From Korarchaeum sp964519515 (GTDB lineage: Archaea > Korarchaeota > Korarchaeia > Korarchaeales > Korarchaeaceae), in assembly GCA_964519515.1 (NCBI GenBank), contig CAZFIJ010000044.1:3230-67229 (forward strand): a stretch of 64,000 nucleotides of DNA, in the 5' to 3' direction. Both the position numbers and the translations under genes were made by a program. This document shows positions 51,535 to 60,194 of the stretch, piece after piece (position 1 is the stretch's first letter; each line of letters opens with the position of its first letter). The notes below the pieces were generated by a model, which was given only the letters and a program-made list of their open reading frames with translations, was not told the origin of the DNA and searched no databases.

Positions 51535-52892
51535 TGAAATTCGGGGGGTCAATACTAGAGGGATCGAGGGACTTCATGGAGATCTCAGAGTACATCATGG
51601 AGCAAAGTGAGAGGAGAGTCATAGTTATCTCAGCGATTAAGGGGGTCACTGATTCCTTACTCAAGCTCCACAGTTTAGCTGCATCAGGTGATGAAACTAA
51701 CGCGAGCAAAGTCCTATCTGACCTAGAGGAGATGCACTTGAGGGTCTGCGAGGAGTTGGGGATAAGATGCGAGGATGTTAGGAAGGATCTGGATAAGTTG
51801 GAGAGGATAGTCAGGGGTATGCTCTACTTAGGGGAATCGACTCCTAGGGTAAGGGATCTGATCGCATCATTCGGCGAGAACCTCAGTGGTAAGATCCTAG
51901 CGGGTCTCTTAAGGGATAGAGGAGTTAATTCGAGGTTCCTCACTGGTGGGGAAGCTGGTATAGTCACCGATGAATGTTACGGTAACGCCAATCCCCTGAT
52001 CAAGGCCACTAGGATATACTTGAGGACTAGGCTCCTACCTCTCCTCGAAGATACCGTTCCCATAGTTGCGGGTTTCTCAGGCGTCACTATGCTCGGCAAG
52101 ATCACGACGCTAGGTAGAGGGGGGAGCGATCTGACAGCTGTGCTGATAGGTTCTTCACTCTCCGCTCGTGAGGTCTGCCTCTGGACGGATGTGGACGGTC
52201 TCATGACAGCCGATCCCAAGGTGGTCAGGGATGCTAGAGTCCTGAAGAATGTCTCCTATTCTGAAGCCATAGAGATGTCACATTTTGGAGCAAAAAGAAT
52301 GAATCCAAGGTTTTTGGAGCCGGCAATGCCTACTAAGACTCCAATAAGGATAAGGAACTTCAGGAATAGGGAGTGTGAGGGGACCCTCATATCTGAGAGA
52401 GGGAGCTCATCCGGCAGCGTGGTCAGAGCTATCGGGATGAAGAAAGGGGTATCTATATTGACTGTTAGGGGAGCTCGTATGGTTGGGAGGCCCGGGATAG
52501 CTCATATGCTCTTCAAAGTCCTAGGGGAGAGCTATATAAACGTCGGGATGATATCACAATCGATCTCCGAGTCCGATATATCTGTATTACTAGATAGTAG
52601 GGCAGCTGAGAGAGCTAGAGGTCTCGTGGAAGCGAGGCTCGGGACCCTCTTCAGGGAGGTATTGATAGAGAGAGATTGCGCAGCTGTAGCAGCGATAGGC
52701 TCCGGTATGAGGGGGATCCCGGGAGTGGCCGCTAGAGTCTTCAGAGCTGTAGCTGAGAGGGGTATAAACGTCAAGATGATAGCTCAAGGCTCATCTGAGT
52801 TGAGCATATCTTTTGTGGTGAATGGGAGCGATGGAGAGGAAGCTGTGAGGGCTCTGCATGAGGAGTTCGAGCTCAGTAAGATCGAGGATTAA
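51531..52892 (+). CDS. lysC: Aspartokinase
   Basis: Aspartokinase phosphorylates aspartate, the first step to threonine, methionine and lysine. The protein of about 453 aa has MKFGGSILEGSRDF, GRGGSDLTAVLIG, WTDVDGLMTADPKVV and two C-terminal ACT domains (from about residue 310; NVGMISQSISESDISVLL, GINVKMIAQGSSELSISFVV), so feedback control is likely. The start is GTG 51531 or ATG 51534, overlapping the hom stop. tRNA-Thr(TGT) lies just after it. Confidence 0.95.
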   Translation: MMKFGGSILEGSRDFMEISEYIMEQSERRVIVISAIKGVTDSLLKLHSLAASGDETNASKVLSDLEEMHLRVCEELGIRCEDVRKDLDKLERIVRGMLYLGESTPRVRDLIASFGENLSGKILAGLLRDRGVNSRFLTGGEAGIVTDECYGNANPLIKATRIYLRTRLLPLLEDTVPIVAGFSGVTMLGKITTLGRGGSDLTAVLIGSSLSAREVCLWTDVDGLMTADPKVVRDARVLKNVSYSEAIEMSHFGAKRMNPRFLEPAMPTKTPIRIRNFRNRECEGTLISERGSSSGSVVRAIGMKKGVSILTVRGARMVGRPGIAHMLFKVLGESYINVGMISQSISESDISVLLDSRAAERARGLVEARLGTLFREVLIERDCAAVAAIGSGMRGIPGVAARVFRAVAERGINVKMIAQGSSELSISFVVNGSDGEEAVRALHEEFELSKIED

Positions 52893-52921
52893 GCTTAAAT
52901 TTTCCATATTGATATTGACGC

Positions 52922-52994
52922 GCCCCGGTAGCTCAGTCGGCAGAGCGGCCGCCTTGTAAGCGGCAGGCCGGGGGTTCGAGACCCCCCCGGGGCT
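52922..52994 (+). tRNA. tRNA-Thr(TGT)
   Basis: The acceptor GCCCCGG pairs with CCGGGGC, with discriminator T. The anticodon arm GCCGC-CTTGTAA-GCGGC gives anticodon TGT, and the T arm is GGGGG-TTCGAGA-CCCCC. CTTAAATTTT about 28 nt upstream may be its TATA box. CCA is not encoded. Confidence 0.96.
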
Positions 52995-53060
52995 TCACCT
53001 ATCAGCTCAGGTCGATAGATCCCTTAAAACTTCTGAATTCAAGTTTTTCAAAAATTTGTT

Positions 53061-53816
53061 TTAAAGCTTAAGATAGTTCTTAGGTGCTAGACTTGAAGAT
53101 AGTTCCTCAACACCAGCTACTAGACCGAATTCCCTATTCAATCCATTCATTTCGACCTTATTTATGAAAACGGATCCTCCAGCTTCCTTAACGAGCAACA
53201 AGCCTGCTGCTATATCGACTATCCTGAGGTCCTCCTTTAAATCGATTAGGAGATCTAGCTTGCCCTCGGATATGAGGGCAAGCCCTAGAGCGATCGATCC
53301 GTAGTCTCTCCTAGCTATATGTTTGAATTTAAGGTCAGCTAAGGGATCTGGCTCCTGGCAAGGGGCATATATCACTGGAGTTCCCCTGAAGCTCCTCACC
53401 TTTATCCTACAGCCGTTCTTATATGCGCCCTTCCCTCTCTCAGCATAGTAGAGATCGCCCGAGAATATATTGAGTATCACAGAGGCAGAGAGGTCTTTGA
53501 TGGAGTTGGAGAGGGAGTATGCTATTGAGATGCATGAGAAAGGTATACCTCTATCCGCATTGGAGCTACCATCGACAGGATCTATTAATATGAGTCCATC
53601 GCCCTCTCCCTCTATGAAACCGTTCTCCTCGCTCAGAATACTCGGCCTCCTCGATACTGATGCCCACCTCTCTATCTCGAGCTTTGCCGCTTCATCCACA
53701 GCTCTTACACGATCTCCACCTTCACTCACATACTCTAGCTCCTCATCAGAGCCCAAGTATTCCGTCACGCGGTCCTTTATTCTCAGCGAGAGATCTATAA
53801 GATCTTCAAGGATCAT
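53061..53816 (-). CDS. Inositol monophosphatase/FBPase family phosphatase
   Basis: The 251-aa protein has the lithium-sensitive phosphatase motifs ILSEENGF and LIDPVDGSSNADRGIPF, with the second metal site Asp in LRIVDIAAGLLLVKEAGG. Archaeal members often act on both inositol 1-phosphate and fructose 1,6-bisphosphate. It lies 10 nt after a standalone ATP-cone gene, and both are on the minus strand. Confidence 0.9.
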   Translation of the reverse strand: MILEDLIDLSLRIKDRVTEYLGSDEELEYVSEGGDRVRAVDEAAKLEIERWASVSRRPSILSEENGFIEGEGDGLILIDPVDGSSNADRGIPFSCISIAYSLSNSIKDLSASVILNIFSGDLYYAERGKGAYKNGCRIKVRSFRGTPVIYAPCQEPDPLADLKFKHIARRDYGSIALGLALISEGKLDLLIDLKEDLRIVDIAAGLLLVKEAGGSVFINKVEMNGLNREFGLVAGVEELSSSLAPKNYLKL

Positions 53817-53826
53817 CTGGAGATTC

Positions 53827-54084
53827 TCACCCCAATCCCTTGGCTTTTGAATCGAACCTCAACCAATTCTCATATGAGTGCCTCTCGACCTCTTTTAACT
53901 TACTCAGGACGAATTCCCTTATCTCAGAGCTCTCCACATACTCTCTGCCTCTAAATACACTCTCACATTCTTCAGCTATTTTATCAGCTAACTCAACAGA
54001 AGATCCAGCCTTTATCAATGCAGAAACTATCTTCATCTTGGAGAAATCCTCCTCCTTCCCGTTCCTCTTCCTCACCTTGATCAA
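53827..54084 (-). CDS. Standalone ATP-cone domain protein
   Basis: The 85-aa protein consists of one ATP-cone, the nucleotide-sensing domain of ribonucleotide reductase and NrdR: MIKVRKRNGKEEDFSKMKIVSALIKAG, then IREFVLSKLKEVERHSYENWLRFD. Nothing else is attached (no zinc ribbon, no catalytic domain). It precedes the IMPase-like gene in one operon. Its partner is unknown. Confidence 0.83.
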   Translation of the reverse strand: MIKVRKRNGKEEDFSKMKIVSALIKAGSSVELADKIAEECESVFRGREYVESSEIREFVLSKLKEVERHSYENWLRFDSKAKGLG

Positions 54085-54150
54085 GGTACCACCCAGTTCC
54101 TATGCTGGAAGATACGAAAAACTTTTCTACTCCTCATGCGCACTGCCTAG

Positions 54151-54552
54151 ATGGAAGTAGCTGTGAGGGTCATGAGAGTGCTGGGCGAGAGGTTCGTGGA
54201 GCCCGAGGATCCATTGCCCGATAACCTTCAGATAGCAGTTAATATGAATATAGGGAAGGTTGAGAGACAGGGTAACTCTGCTAAGTGTAAATTCGTGATG
54301 GATGTAAGCTATATGCCCTCTATAGCTAGGATAACTGTCGAAGGTAGGGTCATCACGAGGGGCTCCTCAGATGAGATGGAGAAGCTCATTTCAGATGTGA
54401 TGGGTGGAAAATTACCAGCCCCTATAGTTCAAAGTGTATATACAGTTGGGACTAGCGAGATAATAATAGTATGCAGGTCCATAGGAGTCCCCCCGCCCCT
54501 TCCACCCATACCCCAGCCTAAGTCAGAGGAGGGTATCGGTTACTCCCTCTGA
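54151..54552 (+). CDS. Unrecognised 133-aa protein
   Basis: I do not recognise this family firmly. The strand pattern (NLQIAVNMNIGKVERQGNSAKCKFVMDVSY, then SIARITVEGRVITRG) and a helix before a proline-rich tail (GVPPPLPPIPQP) recall SecB-like folds of small archaeal proteins, but this is weak. It has its own promoter region after the divergent ATP-cone gene and overlaps the convergent MoaD-like gene by 13 nt. Confidence 0.7.
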   Translation: MEVAVRVMRVLGERFVEPEDPLPDNLQIAVNMNIGKVERQGNSAKCKFVMDVSYMPSIARITVEGRVITRGSSDEMEKLISDVMGGKLPAPIVQSVYTVGTSEIIIVCRSIGVPPPLPPIPQPKSEEGIGYSL

Positions 54553-54830
54553 GTTGAATAGAGAACGAAAATAGTGGGGGAGCCCCCGCTTATCTCGGGC
54601 ATCACAATCAGTTCATCGTCTTGGGATACGGGAGCATCTAGTCCACCTTTAGACTCAGCGGAGACTCCATTGATGAGCACTATCATCTTCAGCTTCTCCC
54701 CATCGGTTATCAGTTTCCTCACATCCTCGGGCAGCCTCTCCAGTACCTCCCTGAGCGTGGTCCTCCCTAAATCTAGCTCGATGACTCCTCCCATAATCTC
54801 CTTAGGCTTCCCTAGGAACCTTATCCTCAT
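54540..54830 (-). CDS. MoaD/ubiquitin-like protein with C-terminal extension
   Basis: The beta-grasp protein of about 96 aa starts at ATG 54830 behind GGGGGGAG: MRIRFLGKPKEIMGGVIELDL, then VLINGVSAESKGGLDAPVSQDDELIVMPEISGG. In MoaD proteins the chain ends at this Gly-Gly; here 13 more residues (SPTIFVLYSTQRE) follow. It lies 8 nt after AOR, the usual place for a MoaD homolog. It may need processing before use, or work as a non-sulfur carrier. Confidence 0.85.
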   Translation of the reverse strand: MRIRFLGKPKEIMGGVIELDLGRTTLREVLERLPEDVRKLITDGEKLKMIVLINGVSAESKGGLDAPVSQDDELIVMPEISGGSPTIFVLYSTQRE

Positions 54831-54838
54831 GCTCCCCC

Positions 54839-56701
54839 CTACTCGCTGAGGGAGACTACTCCCTCCAACCCCGGTATGACCCAATCGAGGCCCAGCTTCC
54901 TCAAAGTGCTCTTCCTCGGGATACCGTTCTGATCCCATCCCCTGTTCTCATAATACCAGCTGAGCATCTTCTCGTAGTCATCCCTGTCGAGCTTGCTACC
55001 AGCTAGAGGTCCCTTAGTCTGAGGCTCCTCGAACCACTTGGCAGGAGGAGTATCTAAGGACCTGCTCCATCCCCCCTTCTCCCTGATCCAGAACGCCCTC
55101 ATCAAAGTGTATATCCTATTAGCTATTATGTGTAGATCATCCCAGCTGTAGTCCAGCCCTGTAGCTGCCTTCAGGAACTTAGGGTACCACTCGAGATCAT
55201 AGCCGACTTCGACCCAAGGTAATCTGCATGCAGCAGCACTCTCGAAGAAACCTCCCCTCACGTTTTGCATCCATATGAGCTTCTTAGCCCTCTCCTCACT
55301 GACTACGCCCCTACCTTCTCTTATCTCATATGAGATGAACCAAGCGTCCTTGTGATGAGCGCCTATGGGGCTCGTCCCGTAAGCCAGGGCCATCCCTATA
55401 TATGCGTGGCAATCGTATGCGCTTATCTCCAGCCCCTTCACGTGCATCGCAAACTTCTCCGATCCCTTACCTATCTTCTGCGAGGCGTAAGCCACTCCCT
55501 CGGCAAGAATAGATCCGAATCCCTCTTTATTCACGATCTTCTTGGCTAGTTCCACGAGAGCCTGCCCATCCCCCCAATCGAGCTTGAGGCCGACATCTCC
55601 TTCATTGATCAATCCCCTCTTCATTGCCTCAGTGGCGAATGCTAGCACGCTCCCGAGGCTTATCGTATCCACTCCAGTTTCATCGGCGATCAAGTTGAGA
55701 GTCAAGGCCCAATTCATATTATCTATCCCCAGGTTGGGTCCCAGCATCGCTATGTTCTCATAATCCACTTCAGTATCTCTTCCCTTGTATGGACCCTCCT
55801 TTATCTCATTTATGTTTCCGCAGGGCATGTTGCAATTAGGGCATCCCTTCTGCCCTATCTTGTATATCTTCTCCATGGCATTACCGCCTACCTTATCGTA
55901 ACCATCGAAAACGCCCTCACTCATATTGTAAGTCGGTAGAGCAGCGTTGGCGTTCGCCCACTCGACAGTCGCCATCGTTCCCTGTCTCACCCAGAAATCG
56001 TAATTGTCCTTGGACTTTATGTCTTTGTAAGACTCAGCGCCTAGCTTCGCTACCTCCTTAGGATCTGCTAGCGGGATCTCCTTGCTTCCCCTTATCACTA
56101 CCGCTTTCAAGTTCTTCGAGCCCATCACGGCCCCTATCCCAGGTCTCCCGCCTGCCCTTCCTTTCTCAGAAGTTATAACTGCGAATTTCACGAGCTTCTC
56201 GCCACCTGGCCCTATGACCAATATCCCGGAACTCTTCCCATACTGTTTCTCGAGCTCTTCCTGAGCTTTGTAAGTATCGAGACCCCATAAATCCTTGCCA
56301 TCCTTTATCTCAACTTTATCATTCTCTATACTCAGAATAGATGGTTTCTCAGCTTTCCCCGATATTATGACGGCATCGTATCCCGCTTTCTTAAGCTGGA
56401 CGGATGCCCTCGTCCCTATGTTCCCATCCCCGTAACCCCCGGTCAGAGGGGATTTCGCGGCGACGACCAACTTCCCGCTGCTCGGCATACTTATTCCTGT
56501 GAGAGGACCTGTGGCGAGTATCAGTAGGTTCTCAGGGGATAGGGGATCAGTTCCCCGGGGGAGCTCATCCCACAAAGTTTTTATCGCAAATCCCCTCCCT
56601 CCTAGGAAGTCCACAGCAACTTTAGGATCTAGATCCTGAACTACTGACTTACCTTTGCTCAGATCGACCCTCAGTAACTTACCGGTCCATCCACCCCTCA
56701 T
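54839..56701 (-). CDS. aor: Tungsten-dependent aldehyde:ferredoxin oxidoreductase
   Basis: AOR oxidises aldehydes to acids with ferredoxin as electron acceptor, using a tungstopterin and one 4Fe-4S cluster. The 620-aa protein has the N-terminal GKLLRVDLSKG start, the pterin-binding GRAGGRPGIGAVMGSKNLKAVVIRG, the cluster motif CPNCNMPC and the distal Cys in AACRLPW, with DLLEWYP-like C-terminal parts. It is divergent from the radical SAM pair. MoaB/MoeA genes 5-10 kb away can supply the cofactor. Confidence 0.96.
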   Translation of the reverse strand: MRGGWTGKLLRVDLSKGKSVVQDLDPKVAVDFLGGRGFAIKTLWDELPRGTDPLSPENLLILATGPLTGISMPSSGKLVVAAKSPLTGGYGDGNIGTRASVQLKKAGYDAVIISGKAEKPSILSIENDKVEIKDGKDLWGLDTYKAQEELEKQYGKSSGILVIGPGGEKLVKFAVITSEKGRAGGRPGIGAVMGSKNLKAVVIRGSKEIPLADPKEVAKLGAESYKDIKSKDNYDFWVRQGTMATVEWANANAALPTYNMSEGVFDGYDKVGGNAMEKIYKIGQKGCPNCNMPCGNINEIKEGPYKGRDTEVDYENIAMLGPNLGIDNMNWALTLNLIADETGVDTISLGSVLAFATEAMKRGLINEGDVGLKLDWGDGQALVELAKKIVNKEGFGSILAEGVAYASQKIGKGSEKFAMHVKGLEISAYDCHAYIGMALAYGTSPIGAHHKDAWFISYEIREGRGVVSEERAKKLIWMQNVRGGFFESAAACRLPWVEVGYDLEWYPKFLKAATGLDYSWDDLHIIANRIYTLMRAFWIREKGGWSRSLDTPPAKWFEEPQTKGPLAGSKLDRDDYEKMLSWYYENRGWDQNGIPRKSTLRKLGLDWVIPGLEGVVSLSE

Positions 56702-56761
56702 GAGGACACCCGGAGTGGCAGTACTGAAAAGTTAAAAACTTACTTTACATGTGAGAGCGGG

Positions 56762-57679
56762 ATGCTCCATAATCCAGGAGATAGCATTAAAATAAGAGCC
56801 TCTATCGGAACTCTAGCGAGGATTGGAATAGCATCAGTGAAGTTAGAAGCTTATCCAAGGACAGCATACCTCCTCCTCCCGGGAGGCTGTTCAGGTAGCT
56901 GCCTCTTCTGCCCTCAGTGGATCAAGGACTCTCAAGTCTCCAGAGTGAGCTGGCCGGAGGTCGATCTAGGGTATATTTTGAAAGGGCAGAAGTTATTCGA
57001 GAGAGTTTGCATACAATCCGTCCTGAGGAGGATGTTCTGGAAAGATTTAGTGAAAATTTCATCACTCTTCGAGATCCCGGTATCTATCTCGACTAATCCA
57101 GTAGGGGAGAGGGAGCTCCTTGAACTGAGGAGGAACTCTCAAATGATAGGTATAGGGATAGATGCGGCATCAAGCTCATTATTCAAAGCGGTTAGGAGAC
57201 CTGGATCCTTTGAATCTCATCTAAAATTCTTCGAGAAATCCTTGAGGATATACGGTAAGGGGAACGTTTACGTACACTTGATAGCTGGATTGGGTGAGTC
57301 GCTGAAGGAGATAGTGAGGGTCATGTCGTATATATACGATAGAGGGGGAGCTATCGCTCTCTTCGCTTTCACTCCAGTCCCGGGGACCCCGCTCCAGGAT
57401 AGGGATCCTCCTCCTCTAGCTTATTACAGGTTCATCCAGATCGTCAACTACTTCCTGAGAGAAGGGATTCCGCTCGAGAGGATGAGATCACTAGATCCTG
57501 ATGATTATAAGGAGGCTTTCCTGACATCAGGGTGTCCCGGATGCAACAGACCCTTCTATAACGAGAGACCCCGTGGCAAGCTATACAATTTCCCATCTAG
57601 GGAGCTCCTAGAGTTGAGATGGGAGGAAGTGAGGGAGGAGGTGAGGGCCGCTCTTGACTACCTCAGGTTTCTTCCCTAA
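56762..57679 (+). CDS. Radical SAM protein, lipoyl synthase LipS1/LipS2-like candidate
   Basis: The 305-aa biotin synthase-like protein has the cluster motif CSGSCLFC near residue 43, GIGIDAASSSLF, and a C-terminal CPGCNRPFYNERPRG that may bind a second Fe-S cluster. The next gene overlaps it and is also radical SAM. Two such archaeal proteins together form the lipoyl synthase described in Thermococcus kodakarensis (LipS1/LipS2). The assignment here is inference from motifs and pairing. Confidence 0.78.
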   Translation: MLHNPGDSIKIRASIGTLARIGIASVKLEAYPRTAYLLLPGGCSGSCLFCPQWIKDSQVSRVSWPEVDLGYILKGQKLFERVCIQSVLRRMFWKDLVKISSLFEIPVSISTNPVGERELLELRRNSQMIGIGIDAASSSLFKAVRRPGSFESHLKFFEKSLRIYGKGNVYVHLIAGLGESLKEIVRVMSYIYDRGGAIALFAFTPVPGTPLQDRDPPPLAYYRFIQIVNYFLREGIPLERMRSLDPDDYKEAFLTSGCPGCNRPFYNERPRGKLYNFPSRELLELRWEEVREEVRAALDYLRFLP

Positions 57680-58472
57680 GGGGAAGTTCATAGAGGTCAG
57701 CATAACTGGGAGGGCTTGTCAATTGAATTGTCCGATTTGCGGGGGGAGGTGGCTCGAGGGGATGTTGAGCGTAGATGGGCCGGAGGATCTAGTTAAGCTA
57801 GGCATTTCTGCGTGGAAGAGAGGGGCCAGGGGGATTCTGATAAGCGGGGGCTATACTAGAGAGGGGAAACTACCGATTCAACCCTTTCTATGGGCTATGA
57901 GGGAGCTCAAGAGGATCGGCTTCATAATAAGCGTTCACACAGGTCCTCTAGATAGGAAGGAAGCTCAAGATCTAGGGAGGGCTGGAGTTGATATTGCTGA
58001 TTTCGAGCTAATGGATGAAAACTCCTTTAGGATTGCGAAAGGGCTCAACCTCAGCCATGAGGATTATCTCAGGGGGATGGAGGATCTCTCAGGGGAGGGG
58101 ATAGAGGTAGTCCCTCACATCATAATAGGGCTCCCCGGCTTCAGGGAGGGCTCCCTAGAGGGGTATATCAGTATCATAAGGGACCTTAAGATAAGGAGGA
58201 CCGTTATTTTAGGGTTCATACCTACTCCAGGGACGAAATTTTCAAATGAAGCAGCTCCAACACCTGAGACCCTTAGGAGGGCAGCTGAGAAGTTGAAGAA
58301 GGTCTCGAGAGTGAGCTTAGGATGTATGAGGGCTCCCTGGCTCAAGAGAGAATATGATAGGGTGCTCTTGGGCATAGTGGATAGGATAGCGAATCCCCAC
58401 AATTCCCTGAATCTGGAGAGAGTTCACGCCTGCTGTTCCATCCCTGAGGAACTCATCGATAAGTTCATCTGA
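57654..58472 (+). CDS. Radical SAM protein, second member of LipS-like pair
   Basis: The 272-aa protein has SITGRACQLNCPICGGRWLEGM near residue 20 (Cys-x3-Cys-x2-Cys followed by Gly-Gly), ILISGGYTREGKLP, VVPHIIIGLPG and a C-terminal CMRAPW and ACCSIPEE that could hold more cysteine ligands. It starts at TTG 57654 within the end of the previous gene (26-nt overlap), so the two are made together. Confidence 0.78.
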   Translation: MTTSGFFPKGKFIEVSITGRACQLNCPICGGRWLEGMLSVDGPEDLVKLGISAWKRGARGILISGGYTREGKLPIQPFLWAMRELKRIGFIISVHTGPLDRKEAQDLGRAGVDIADFELMDENSFRIAKGLNLSHEDYLRGMEDLSGEGIEVVPHIIIGLPGFREGSLEGYISIIRDLKIRRTVILGFIPTPGTKFSNEAAPTPETLRRAAEKLKKVSRVSLGCMRAPWLKREYDRVLLGIVDRIANPHNSLNLERVHACCSIPEELIDKFI

Positions 58473-60132
58473 CTAAAGTTATGAGGGCCCTTAAGATGGG
58501 GTTCCTGATCCTCTCAGCTAATTTGCTCGTCGGATATAGGGAGAGCCCCTTCTTAACTCTTGCATCAGACCTCCTCGCTAATTCATCGATCCTATCCTTT
58601 AGGTCGTCTATCGAGATCCCCCTCTCAACTCTATCTAGGACGAGTCTATCGAGCTCGATCCTCTCCCTAGCTAACTCGTAAGCTTCCTCCTCAACGATCC
58701 CCTGGAGGTACCTCTCAGTGAGCAATCTCTCATATGCATCGAGTGAAGCTTCCGCTATCTCCTTCTTGTTCATCCATCTAGTCTCATAATTGAGGGAATT
58801 CACCCAATGCCTTGAGAGAAGAGCCCTTCTATAATCCTCGAAATCCCTCAGCGTTATCCTATATCCGAAGGCCTCCGGATCGGTATAAGCTATGCTTCCA
58901 GGATCGACGAAGGGCGCTAATGGGGAAACGAAAGAATCCAATCTCTTAGAAATCTCTCTAAGCTTCCTGAAGTAGTCAGCGACTGAGGTAGCATGCTCCC
59001 TCCTCTGTAACGGGAGGCCCACCATGAAGTAGAGATCTAGCCTCTCGAACCCCAGGGATTCGGAGTTAGATATCATCTTCTCCAGGGATTGGTTCGTATA
59101 AGGCCTCCCGAATGCCCTCCTAATGTCCTCAAAGGGGCTCTCAGGGGATATCTGGAGGTAGACGGAGTGTGAAGTCCCCCTTATGTACCCTAAGACCTCC
59201 TTAGATGGTGGAGTGAAGAATTCGAAGATGAGCTCATTCTCCAGATCGAGCTTCTTCAGGAGCTTAGATACTCTCTCGACCCTCCCTATTCCACCTATCC
59301 TCAGATCACCTACGAAGAATATTGGCATCTTCGATATCCTCGCTATCCCCTCTACTTCATCCGCTATCGCCTCTGGAGACTTTATAGCGAGCTTCCTCCT
59401 CATGAAGGCCCTTTCATATGCGAATCTAGATCCACCACAGGTGATACAGTTGAAAGGGCAGCCCTTCATCGTTATGACGCCCGCTATTGGGGCTTCATCG
59501 AAGGATGCGAAAGGGGAGCTTATAGCGAGATCTCTCGTCTTCTTAACATTCCTCAAGAGGAACTCATGGTCTATCTCGAAGCCATCTAGGGATTCAGGGA
59601 TCCAGCTCAATGGATTCTCTCTTATCCTTCCTCCATCCTTCCAAATGACATTCGGAGTCTTTTCAGGTCCCTCCTCTATGTATCTGAGGAGAGGGAGCTC
59701 TGCGCTATCTCCCGTTAATATAGCATCGATGAAGGGGTACCTTATCACTTCATACCTGAAGTAAGTGGATGAGAGGCCTCCCAGTACGACCTTACTCTCT
59801 GGATGGATCTCCTTAATGATCCTAGCTATCTCCATCGCTCCTTGAGCATGGACAGCCCAGTGAAGATCTATTCCGAAGAGATCAGCCTCTATCCTCCTAA
59901 TGTACTTCTCGAAATCGAAGGAGCGATCCTTCAACATCTTCGCGGCTACGTTGAATATAGCGACGTTGAGACCGTTCCTCTCGAGGTATGTGGCTAGCGT
60001 CAGGAATCCATATGGCATCATATCGAAGACGTACATAGAAGGGATTACCTCACTGATCATACTAGCGTAAGATGGGCTCTCCCTGAAGTCATAGACGCTC
60101 GGAGGATGTATGAGAGCGACGTCCAGACTCAA
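58465..60132 (-). CDS. B12-binding-type radical SAM protein
   Basis: The 555-aa protein has a Rossmann-like N-terminal domain (MPYGFLTLATYLERNG, VVLGGLSSTYFRYEVIRY) typical of cobalamin-binding radical SAM proteins, the cluster motif CPFNCITCGGS, and a long helical C-terminus (about 400-555). There is no DxHxxG His, so cobalamin may bind base-off without a protein ligand. The substrate is unknown. It is convergent with the LipS-like pair. Confidence 0.83.
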   Translation of the reverse strand: MSLDVALIHPPSVYDFRESPSYASMISEVIPSMYVFDMMPYGFLTLATYLERNGLNVAIFNVAAKMLKDRSFDFEKYIRRIEADLFGIDLHWAVHAQGAMEIARIIKEIHPESKVVLGGLSSTYFRYEVIRYPFIDAILTGDSAELPLLRYIEEGPEKTPNVIWKDGGRIRENPLSWIPESLDGFEIDHEFLLRNVKKTRDLAISSPFASFDEAPIAGVITMKGCPFNCITCGGSRFAYERAFMRRKLAIKSPEAIADEVEGIARISKMPIFFVGDLRIGGIGRVERVSKLLKKLDLENELIFEFFTPPSKEVLGYIRGTSHSVYLQISPESPFEDIRRAFGRPYTNQSLEKMISNSESLGFERLDLYFMVGLPLQRREHATSVADYFRKLREISKRLDSFVSPLAPFVDPGSIAYTDPEAFGYRITLRDFEDYRRALLSRHWVNSLNYETRWMNKKEIAEASLDAYERLLTERYLQGIVEEEAYELARERIELDRLVLDRVERGISIDDLKDRIDELARRSDARVKKGLSLYPTSKLAERIRNPILRALITLVR

Positions 60133-60194
60133 GCTTTTCCCCAGGGTCAGGGGTATCTTTATTTACTTAACTTTTCCCCATGGGTGGGACTGAT

